Source: Verrucomicrobiota bacterium (GTDB lineage Bacteria > Verrucomicrobiota > Verrucomicrobiia > Opitutales > UBA2995). Taken from it: 5,014 nt of DNA. The notes beneath the pieces are model-generated. The model was not told where the DNA came from and searched no databases. It saw nothing but the letters and a program-made list of their open reading frames with translations. Shown piece after piece: positions 1 through 5,014 of this stretch. Each line of letters opens with the position of its first letter. Within the stretch, counting starts at the first letter, position 1. The translations under genes were made by a program, and so were the position numbers. The stretch spans positions 1-5,014 of the forward strand of contig JAPUIL010000180.1 of assembly GCA_027297085.1 (NCBI GenBank), in the 5' to 3' direction.

Positions 1-935
1 AGGGCTTCGACGTCAGCGATCCGGACGGTCGTGGTGGCCCGGTTAAAAACTACTACGGAAAAGTGGGAGTTACAGAAACCCTCAGCGAGGGTACCGTGAA
101 GTTTATCAAGGAAAGCAAAGACGGCCCGTTCTTCGTCTACCTTTGTTATTGGGATGTACATTCCCCGCTCCGTGCCCACGATCACGTCACAGCCAAATAC
201 GATAAGAAACTGGCGAACGGGGATTGGGACCGAAAATGGAACACCACCTATGCCGCCATGATTGAAGCGGTTGACAAAGGTGTCGGCCAAATTCGCCAGG
301 CGGTGAAAGATGCCGGTTTAGTTGAAGACACGCTCATCGTATTTACTTCGGACAATGGCGGCGCTTCATTTGCTACCTGGTGCGATCCTTTAAAGGGTGC
401 CAAAGGGGCTTTTTATGAAGGCGGCATACGCGTCGCCAATTGTATGAGTTGGCCAGGAGTCATCAAAGCAGGTTCCGTCTGTGACACACCCATAACTGGC
501 GTCGACTATATGCCCAGTTTCGCAGAACTAGGAGGCGCCCGCCTCCCTGCCAATCAACCGGTCGATGGCCAATCGTTTGTTCCCCTGATTCAAGGAGAAA
601 AAGCGCGTGGAAACAGATCAATTTTCTGGCACTACCCACTCTACCTTCAAGGCTCTGATTACAACCAGATCGTAAACGTATACGGAACCGACAAACCTTA
701 CTGGCGAGCCACTCCCTGCAGCGTCATCCGCAAGGGCGATTGGAAGCTCATCCAGTTTTTTGAAACCAATTCGATTAAGCTCTTCAATCTGAAAAAGGAT
801 ATTGGTGAAAGCAACGATCTAGCGAAGGCCAACCCTAAAAAAGCCGCCAGCATGCTGAAGGAACTTCAGGCCTGGCAAAAGCGCACAGACGCTGTAATTC
901 CTACCAAACTGAATCCTGATTTCAATCCGGGTTAA
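1..935 (+). CDS. Arylsulfatase-A-family sulfatase, C-terminal part (5' end outside window)
   Basis: This is the C-terminal portion (about 310 residues) of a type I sulfatase, which hydrolyses sulfate esters, probably on polysaccharides and outside the cytoplasm. The frame is open from the first full codon at position 3 (GFDVSDPDGRGG...), so the GTG at 63 is an internal valine and not a start. Visible family signatures are PFFVYLCYWDVHSP (from about 126), the metal-binding TSDNGG segment with Asp at 351 and Asn at 354, and the KGAFYEGGIRV block from 402 that carries the conserved Lys, followed by SWPG. The end has the usual VIRKGDWKLI strand, an LFNL..DIGE..DLA segment and a helix (MLKELQAWQKR). 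The catalytic Cys/Ser-x-Pro-x-Arg site that becomes formylglycine lies upstream of the window, as would any signal peptide, so activity cannot be judged. Substrate and sulfatase subfamily cannot be told from this part. It ends with TAA at 933-935. The family call is firm. Confidence 0.93.
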   Translation, partial: GFDVSDPDGRGGPVKNYYGKVGVTETLSEGTVKFIKESKDGPFFVYLCYWDVHSPLRAHDHVTAKYDKKLANGDWDRKWNTTYAAMIEAVDKGVGQIRQAVKDAGLVEDTLIVFTSDNGGASFATWCDPLKGAKGAFYEGGIRVANCMSWPGVIKAGSVCDTPITGVDYMPSFAELGGARLPANQPVDGQSFVPLIQGEKARGNRSIFWHYPLYLQGSDYNQIVNVYGTDKPYWRATPCSVIRKGDWKLIQFFETNSIKLFNLKKDIGESNDLAKANPKKAASMLKELQAWQKRTDAVIPTKLNPDFNPG

Positions 936-945
936 TTTTGCCCTT

Positions 946-951
946 TATAAT
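946..951 (+). promoter_or_regulatory. Candidate -10 box (TATAAT)
   Basis: A perfect TATAAT sits 11 bp after the sulfatase stop and 21 bp before the ATG at 973. It could give the SnoaL-like gene its own promoter. No good -35 box is seen at the usual 16-18 bp spacing, so this may be chance in an A+T-rich gap. Confidence 0.3.
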
Positions 952-972
952 CAACTCCAACTCCAAAGATAA

Positions 973-1355
973 ATGAGTGCAGAAGACAACAAAGCAGCAA
1001 TCCTGGCAGCCTACCAGGTTTTGTTCATGGCGACATACAACCCCTGATCTCCATTCTGGATGAGAATGTCGAGTGGAGCAACTACGAGGACAATCCTTTG
1101 AATGGCACCGTCCATGGGCCTGAAGCCGTGACGGAATTTATGGAGAGTCTTGGACAAATGGAATTCAATCGTTTTAAAGTGGTTTCCGTCATGAGCGATG
1201 GGGATAAAGTGATAGGGGTTATAGATGCAACCTACACCGTAAAATCTACTGGGAAAAGCCATTCCGGAATCGCCGCACACTTGTTTGAATTCCAAGATGG
1301 AAAAATGGTCCGATTTCGTGAAGTAGCAGCAACCTCGGCTGATGCATGGGAGTAA
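973..1355 (+). pseudogene. SnoaL/NTF2-like protein, broken by a one-base frameshift
   Basis: Two frames together make one small alpha+beta-barrel protein of the SnoaL-like (NTF2/ketosteroid isomerase-like) superfamily, about 127 residues, the usual family length. The ATG at 973 opens MSAEDNKAAILAAYQV and then runs into TGA at 1045-1047. The second frame covers ...FVHGDIQPLIS from 1020 and continues through ENVEWSNYEDNP, NGTVHGPEAV, the GDKVIGVI strand and FEFQDGKMVRFREV to TAA at 1353-1355. The frames join cleanly at the GTTTTG at 1018-1023: one more T gives AAYQVFVHGDI, which is what this family shows there. The TTG at 1098 is therefore internal. No strong Shine-Dalgarno precedes 973. It follows the sulfatase by 37 bp, with a TATAAT between. 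Members range from cyclases and isomerases to proteins of unknown role, and no catalytic residue is assigned here. The break may be a true mutation or a sequence error. Confidence 0.8.
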
Positions 1356-1379
1356 ACCCTATTGTTTCAAAAAACCGAG
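1356..1379. repeat. Copy 1 of a 24-bp repeated word (partial match to the element at 3731-3895)
   Basis: ACCCTATTGTTTCAAAAAA (1356-1374) is identical to 3745-3763, and the next five bases (CCGAG against TCGAG) differ once, giving 23 of 24 matches. It begins right after the stop codon of the SnoaL-like gene. Downstream the two sites diverge, so this may be the stump of a deleted copy of the palindromic element. The rest of the 88-bp spacer between the convergent genes holds only a small GGCC-TT-GGCC hairpin (1386-1395) and no T-tailed terminator. Confidence 0.6.
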
Positions 1380-1443
1380 CAATAAGGCCTTGGCCGACAG
1401 CGAAACGAACACCAATAGCCTGCTCCTACACCCTCACCAATGA

Positions 1444-2408
1444 CTACAAAGCCTCAAGTTGCCGATGCAATTTTCGGGCACTTTCTCCTTCAACCACCAG
1501 GCTGTTCGACAAAGCATTACCAAACTCAGTTAAGTTCTTCCAACTCCAGACGAGTTCTTTGTCGCGGGTGATTTCAACGATCTGAGGATTGCAGGGGCCA
1601 GCGTGGCAATTGCCGATTACGAGGTTGCCATTGGGGAGCTCTTGAAGGGTGGTGACCCAGGCTAAGGTGACGCCGGAGATTTTGTTTTGAGAAAGATGCC
1701 AGACGATATATTGGTCGGGCGTGACTTCCAAAACACTGTGTCCGTTGCCAGTCGCGATGAGGTAGTTGCCATTTTTTAATACAATGGCACTAAAGGTTTT
1801 TGCACCATACGCCTCTGGTCCGTGTCCGTCAGCTGGTTCCTTGTCGAAGAGAGGCACTTTATAGTTCCAAACAACCTCACTCGCGGATGTATAACGGGCA
1901 ACCCGCTCTTCGCCTTCGTGGCAAACCAGGTAATCCCCATTGTCGAGTACGCGGACCAGGCGAGTGTCGCGGTGAGGATGAGGATCTGCTACTTGGAGCG
2001 GAATGGAGGACTGAATATTTCCCTGCGTATCAACTTCGACAATACGGCTAACCCCACTCTCCGCGACCATAGTGTTTCCATTTGGCAACCGTTGGAAAGC
2101 GTGGATTTCAATTTTCTTTCCCGCATTTCCCTCCGTCTTGCTGCTGTCGTACTCCCACACCGTATTCCCCTTGAGGTCTACCTCCATGACTTTGGGCCAA
2201 CCGTTATTTACCAGGATGTTGCCGTTTTCCAACAACTGCAAATCATGCACCTGAGCAATCGAATGTTGCCATAAGATGGTGCCATCAGAATCGGTGATTG
2301 CAACTTGCTTGCCTCCCTCAGCGGCAATAATCAGACGGTCGGTCGATGAAGAGCCGGCTTACAGGCGGCACCACCACATAAAAGAAGGAGAAAAAGAATC
2401 GGTTTCAT
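1444..2408 (-). pseudogene. Six-bladed NGN-repeat beta-propeller (ASST/PQQ-like) lipoprotein, leader out of frame
   Basis: The body is a beta-propeller of the arylsulfotransferase/PQQ-like repeat type. Each blade has the pattern LxNGNxLV...VxEVD..G..VW: LLENGNILV, RLPNGNTMV, VLDNGDYLV, VLKNGNYLI and ELPNGNLVI. A first blade (RLIIAAEGGKQVAITDSDG...ILWQH) lies upstream of the GTG at 2250, giving six blades. That frame stays open back to a TAA at 2361-2359 and has no start codon of its own. In another frame, the ATG at 2408-2406 encodes MKPILFLLLLCGGAACK, a clear secretion leader with a possible though non-classical lipobox cysteine. One extra base near 2358-2360 would join the two as CKAGSSSTDRLIIAAEGG and give a 321-residue exported protein. 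The shift is a one-base loss or a sequence error. No enzymatic residue can be assigned; true ASSTs are larger, so a binding or structural role is equally likely. There is no visible Shine-Dalgarno. The gene runs convergent to the SnoaL-like gene and lies 195 bp downstream of the alkC-like gene on the same strand. Confidence 0.75.
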
Positions 2409-2603
2409 GGGCAACCAAAGCAGGGATAAATCAGCGGATAAGTCGAAGTGAATATCTAATTCCCTATTCCCTGAAAAATGATCAAACAGGGTAAAAGCCC
2501 GAATTTCTTCCGAAGAGCCACGGGGTCATTCCTTGCAATCGCGCATGCCAATGCGGGATTCTAGGTTTGACTCCCTCGAACGGCAACAAATCGGCAGCAG
2601 CCG
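2409..2603. other. Spacer between the propeller gene and the alkC-like gene
   Basis: No gene is seen. The stretch holds a 5-bp stem with a 13-base loop (CCCTG 2469-2473 / CAGGG 2487-2491), a short match to the end of the palindromic element (AAAAGCCCGAATT at 2493-2505), and the hairpin at 2537-2560. Any promoter of the propeller gene should lie here, but no pair of -35 and -10 boxes with good spacing stands out on the - strand. Confidence 0.5.
2537..2560. repeat. Inverted repeat / hairpin downstream of the alkC-like gene
   Basis: AATCGCGCAT and ATGCGGGATT form ten-base arms with nine pairs around a four-base GCCA loop. Three further pairs (CCT at 2531 with AGG at 2563) can form beyond a small bulge. 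It begins 44 bp past the stop of the alkC-like gene in the direction of its transcription. No T run follows on either strand, so it is not a standard intrinsic terminator. It may protect an mRNA 3' end or be a small dispersed repeat. Confidence 0.45.
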
Positions 2604-3704
2604 CTAGGACAGTTTTACACTTCCAGCTGCTTTGGTAACGCCATTCACTCGCACTTCAAACCGGTGGATTCCCGGAAAATGCCGGCGTGTCGACAGATCT
2701 TTGAAGCTATGGCGTTTTTTGATTGCTACCTGTCTTGCAGATTCAAGTCTTTCGGAAATCTGAAACACTTTGGGCGAGAGTTGTCCATTGGACTTAATAA
2801 AATACACCAGGTACTCCAATCGCAATTTTCCTAGTGAGCGATTCCCGGTTCTCAAGCTGCAAGAAAACTGCACAGATTGCCCGATCTCTACCTTGCTTCG
2901 ATCGAACTCCAGTTCCGTGCCTATAATCCGGGACGGAGCAGCAAAACCAAATAGCTGCAATACATCCGGCCGGCCTTGTTTGAGCAACGTGCGGCAGGCT
3001 TGTTTTATGATCCAGTCCGTTTCATCACACGAACCCTGCCAAGCAGTGACCCGTTTAATAACGGTTTCCGGGTGATCCTTACTGATGTCATTCAAATTGT
3101 TGGCTACTGAACGGCGGACATAGTCTTCCGAATCGGCTTTCAAGAGTTCCAATACCGGAAAAATCGGCGACGGATCCTGCTTTAAGCTCTTCAGAGCGGT
3201 TGCCCAAGGTAATCGCGGACGACACCCTTCACTGGCAAGACGTCGATGGTGCATATTCGGAGATTTTGCCCACCGTTTGAGTTGCTTAAACATACGTGAC
3301 GGATACCGCTCAATGAAAGGACGGACGGCAAACTCTGAGGAGCACAATTCAGTGAATTGTTCAAGTGCAGGAACAGATTCATCGGGAAAATCAACCCCGT
3401 ACCGTTGCACAAAATCTGGAAATATTAGGTTATCGAAGCCTTCAATATGAGGAGCCACTTCACGCAAAACCTTCAAAGCCTCAACATAGTCATCGGGCAG
3501 ATACGATCGAAGGCAATCAGTCACCTTTCGCATGCGATCCATGAGTTCCAGTTCCACCCAAGGGGCGCGATTTATAGCCTTCAAGAAAACTGTAAGCTTG
3601 AAATCCGGCACCACATTGGCGACTTCATGAGCCAGTTTCTTCAAGGTGGCCGTTTGAAAATACTGGTCCTTCAATAGATCCATACCATTACCAATACAAC
3701 CCAT
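2604..3704 (-). CDS. alkC: AlkC-type DNA alkylation repair glycosylase with C-terminal Ig-like domain
   Basis: AlkC enzymes remove alkylated purines such as 3-methyladenine from DNA without flipping the base, starting base excision repair in the cytoplasm. The 366-residue protein has the family layout: a HEAT-like all-helical body (about residues 8-255) and a C-terminal beta-rich Ig-like domain (about 260-366, with FDRSKVEIGQSVQF, LRLEYLVYFIK and KRHSFKDLSTRRHFPG). Hallmarks are FPDFVQRYG, SSEFAVRPFIERYP, HHRRLASEGCRPRLPWA and YVRRSVANNLNDISKDHPE. Glu124, Glu159, Trp167 and Asp206 keep the spacing of the active-site residues I recall from the Pseudomonas AlkC structure, offset by three. So it looks intact and active. 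The Ig-like domain places it with the longer AlkC form. The first ATG is at 3704, but homologues usually begin at the equivalent of MDLLKDQYF, so Met8 (3683) is a likely true start; neither has a clear Shine-Dalgarno. It is divergent from the retinal synthase gene. No damage-response operator is visible. Confidence 0.93.
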   Translation of the reverse strand: MGCIGNGMDLLKDQYFQTATLKKLAHEVANVVPDFKLTVFLKAINRAPWVELELMDRMRKVTDCLRSYLPDDYVEALKVLREVAPHIEGFDNLIFPDFVQRYGVDFPDESVPALEQFTELCSSEFAVRPFIERYPSRMFKQLKRWAKSPNMHHRRLASEGCRPRLPWATALKSLKQDPSPIFPVLELLKADSEDYVRRSVANNLNDISKDHPETVIKRVTAWQGSCDETDWIIKQACRTLLKQGRPDVLQLFGFAAPSRIIGTELEFDRSKVEIGQSVQFSCSLRTGNRSLGKLRLEYLVYFIKSNGQLSPKVFQISERLESARQVAIKKRHSFKDLSTRRHFPGIHRFEVRVNGVTKAAGSVKLS

Positions 3705-3730
3705 CCGGCATTTGGAAACTGTGAAAGCAG

Positions 3731-3895
3731 AAAAGCCCGGAATTACCCTATTGTTTCAAAAAATCGAGAAGTGATGGAGAGCAAGGCGCAGTCCGCCAAT
3801 AAGCGCGGGAACATAGTCACCTACGTGACCAAGCGATTGGCGGGCTGGAACGCAGCTGTTCGCGCTTGTCGAGTTTAGCCTTCGAAAGGGCTTTT
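3731..3895. repeat. Imperfect palindromic repeat element with 8-bp terminal inverted repeats
   Basis: A 165-bp non-coding block is bounded by AAAAGCCC (3731-3738) and its exact reverse complement GGGCTTTT (3888-3895). Inside are nested complementary pairs: TCGA near 3764 with TCGA near 3869, CCGCCAAT (3793-3800) with ATTGGCGG (3836-3843), and GTCAC (3816-3820) with GTGAC (3825-3829) around a CTAC loop. The outer arms carry GCAAGGCGCAG on the left and CTGGAACGCAGC on the right, a style I know from dispersed REP-like palindromes. It has no open reading frame of note. It lies between the divergent alkC-like and retinal synthase genes, starting 27 bp from the first ATG of alkC. It may be a non-autonomous mobile repeat. 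A 19-bp part recurs at 1356-1374. Confidence 0.65.
3745..3768. repeat. Copy 2 of the 24-bp repeated word, inside the palindromic element
   Basis: ACCCTATTGTTTCAAAAAA (3745-3763) followed by TCGAG matches 1356-1379 at 23 of 24 bases, in the same orientation. Here it is the left shoulder of the palindromic element. Confidence 0.6.
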
Positions 3896-3987
3896 AATAA
3901 CGCCAATTTCAGAAAGGTTTATTAAGTTTCTATTAATCTCCACAACTAACTGATTAATAATTAGATTACACCTGCTCTTTCGAAGGC
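3878..3987. repeat. Perfect 11-bp inverted repeat flanking an A+T-rich stretch
   Basis: GCCTTCGAAAG (3878-3888) is the exact reverse complement of CTTTCGAAGGC (3977-3987). The 88 bp between them are rich in A+T, with several TTAATAA/ATTAATAAT words. The left arm overlaps the right end of the palindromic element. It could be an operator pair, a remnant of a second element end, or chance helped by the self-palindromic TTCGAA core. Confidence 0.4.
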
Positions 3988-3997
3988 GTTTGAAATG

Positions 3998-4013
3998 TTA
4001 GGTTTATTAGGTT
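3998..4013. repeat. Two TTAGGTT direct repeats, 9-bp period
   Basis: TTAGGTT occurs at 3998-4004 and again at 4007-4013, just upstream of and touching the candidate promoter of the retinal synthase gene. Paired short direct repeats in this place could be an activator site, but no regulator can be named. Confidence 0.3.
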
Positions 4014-4040
4014 GGATAGAGTCGGAAATTACGCTATGAA
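4012..4040 (+). promoter_or_regulatory. Candidate promoter of the retinal synthase gene
   Basis: TTGGAT (4012-4017) and TATGAA (4035-4040) are separated by 17 bp and would start transcription near 4047, about 23 bases before the ATG. Both boxes are imperfect. A competing pair is TTGAAA (3990-3995) with TGGATA (4013-4018), also at 17 bp. The 174 bp from 3896 to 4069 contain no gene on either strand that I would support. Confidence 0.3.
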
Positions 4041-4057
4041 CTTCACTCCGTATTTTC

Positions 4058-4062
4058 GGGAG
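4058..4062 (+). promoter_or_regulatory. Ribosome binding site (GGGAG) of the retinal synthase gene
   Basis: GGGAG ends seven bases before the ATG at 4070. This is the best Shine-Dalgarno in the window and decides the start, since the same frame has a TGA at 4037-4039 and no other start codon between. Confidence 0.7.
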
Positions 4063-4069
4063 ATTCCTT

Positions 4070-5014
4070 ATGCTGCACGTCCTATTAATCAACACCTTTG
4101 CCAAACCAATTTGGAAGCGGCGGTGGTTGTGGGCTCTGTACGTCGCGCTTTGGATTCTCAATTTCCTCTTCCTTGATTCGTTAACCACGATCCAGAACCT
4201 GTTTCTGCTCTTTGCGTTAGCGGTATTTGTAATACCGCACGGCGCTGCCGATTTTTATCTGCCAGCCTGGATACTTAATCCGCCCTGGCAAAAACGTTTA
4301 AATTACTGGGGGCCGACCTTAATTGTCACATTTATTTTTGCCACTGTGACTTACGCCATGATTGATCTCTCAGTCAATTTTTCCATCGCACTTTTTTCGG
4401 CGATTATCATGTGGCATTGGGGGAGCCTTGATACCATTCATATCTATCCATTTCGTGGCCCATCCTGGGTAATTGGTTCTATTGGACGCGGAATGCTGGT
4501 AGTGTTTGCACCCTTGTATTTCAAACCGTTGGAAACTCAAGAGCTGATCCTGAATCTTATTGGGTCCGATCGTAGCTTCATCTTAAACACTCTGTATTCG
4601 TTTTCCTACTACCTCCTGATACTGGCCGTTGCGCTAGAAGTCCTAGCTCTGTTGGTAACCAAATTTGTAGAAGGTCAAGGGCTGCCAACTATGCTCCCAG
4701 CTCACTGGATGGAATCCATCATGCTGCTGCTGACATTTGCCTGGATGACCCCACTACTCAGCCTGACCTTCTATTTTCTGATCCTTCATTCTCTTCGCCA
4801 TATGGCACGTATACCAGCCTATATCCCAGAGGCCCGTGGGCAGATCTATGATGGGAGCGGCTTAATGAAAAACCTGTCGTTCTATTTTCAAAAGACGAAT
4901 TTTCTCACCTTTCTGGCCGTCTTTTCCCTAGCAATCTGGTTCATATGGAACATGTACTCCGGCTTTTCTTTTTCCCAATCATCAACCGCTTGCCTGGTTC
5001 CATTGATATTACTG
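4070..5014 (+). CDS. blh: Brp/Blh-family beta-carotene 15,15'-dioxygenase (retinal synthase), 3' end outside window
   Basis: This membrane enzyme splits beta-carotene into two retinals, the chromophore of microbial rhodopsins. The frame is open for 315 codons to the window edge without interruption. Family signatures are all present: PHGAADF with His57, WHWGSLD with His116, and HSLRH with His240 and His244. These four histidines match in order, and in the HxxxH spacing, the iron ligands proposed for marine bacterial Blh. About eight hydrophobic segments can be seen, near residues 19-35, 43-56, 83-98, 103-118, 134-151, 175-196, 217-239 and 276-293, so it sits in the inner membrane. The start at 4070 is fixed by the GGGAG site and an upstream in-frame stop. 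The length so far is already within the family's usual range of roughly 300-350 residues, so little should be missing. No rhodopsin or carotenoid gene is in the window; a rhodopsin or crt genes may follow to the right. It is divergent from alkC. Confidence 0.93.
   Translation, partial: MLHVLLINTFAKPIWKRRWLWALYVALWILNFLFLDSLTTIQNLFLLFALAVFVIPHGAADFYLPAWILNPPWQKRLNYWGPTLIVTFIFATVTYAMIDLSVNFSIALFSAIIMWHWGSLDTIHIYPFRGPSWVIGSIGRGMLVVFAPLYFKPLETQELILNLIGSDRSFILNTLYSFSYYLLILAVALEVLALLVTKFVEGQGLPTMLPAHWMESIMLLLTFAWMTPLLSLTFYFLILHSLRHMARIPAYIPEARGQIYDGSGLMKNLSFYFQKTNFLTFLAVFSLAIWFIWNMYSGFSFSQSSTACLVPLILL

Noticed and set aside
1018..1023. Programmed -1 ribosomal slippage at GTTTTG
   Set aside because: The site is not a standard slippery heptamer, and no stimulating hairpin or internal Shine-Dalgarno is evident; a one-base loss is simpler.
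1011..1295. Open frame of 94 codons on the - strand across the SnoaL-like gene
   Set aside because: It lies antisense to a gene with clear family matches and shows no recognisable protein of its own.
1800..2274. Several + strand open frames over the propeller gene (up to 150 codons)
   Set aside because: They are antisense to the NGN-repeat propeller, whose frame has clear repeating motifs; the + strand products have none.
3877..3895. Terminator-like stem AGCCTT-CGAA-AGGGCT followed by TTTT
   Set aside because: No + strand gene lies upstream that it could terminate; it is better explained as the right end of the palindromic element.
3705..4069. CRISPR array, tRNA or small toxin-antitoxin pair in the largest gene-free stretch
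   Set aside because: There are no regularly spaced repeats, no cloverleaf-like sequence and no paired small frames with start sites.
4036..4176. Short + strand frame from ATG 4036 (46 codons) overlapping the start of blh
   Set aside because: It has no family look and no Shine-Dalgarno close before its ATG, while blh from 4070 has both; a leader peptide cannot be excluded but is unsupported.
3961..4188. Open frame of 75 codons on the - strand upstream of and into blh
   Set aside because: It overlaps the start, Shine-Dalgarno and promoter region of blh and has no recognisable motif.

Overview
The window looks like a piece of a free-living, probably marine, heterotroph of the Planctomycetota/Verrucomicrobiota type. 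This is inferred from protein style: a formylglycine-type sulfatase with the C-terminal tail common in those phyla, an NGN-repeat beta-propeller lipoprotein, weak Shine-Dalgarno sites in front of several genes, and base composition near half G+C by eye. No rRNA, tRNA or marker gene is present, so the phylum is only a suggestion.

Layout from left to right: (1) 1-935, the C-terminal part of an arylsulfatase-A-family sulfatase on the + strand, cut by the window edge. (2) 973-1355, a SnoaL/NTF2-like small protein on the + strand, broken by a one-base shift at a T run near 1020. (3) 1356-1443, a short spacer between convergent genes that begins with a 19-bp word repeated at 3745. (4) 2408-1444 on the - strand, a six-bladed beta-propeller protein with a lipoprotein-like leader. 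The leader is in a different frame from the body, so this gene also carries a one-base shift, near 2358. (5) 2409-2603, a spacer with a strong hairpin. (6) 3704-2604 on the - strand, an intact AlkC-type DNA glycosylase with a HEAT-like body and a C-terminal Ig-like domain. (7) 3705-4069, a 365-bp divergent intergenic region with a 165-bp imperfect palindromic element, an inverted repeat, and a candidate promoter and clear ribosome binding site. (8) 4070 to the right edge, an intact but 3'-open Brp/Blh-family beta-carotene dioxygenase (retinal synthase) on the + strand.

The genes do not form one obvious pathway. The sulfatase points to use of sulfated polysaccharides. AlkC removes alkylated bases from DNA. 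The Brp/Blh enzyme makes retinal and implies a rhodopsin elsewhere, possibly just beyond the right edge. The most unusual signals are the palindromic repeat element with a shared word elsewhere in the window, and two adjacent convergent genes that each appear to have lost one base. No convincing new multi-gene system is visible.
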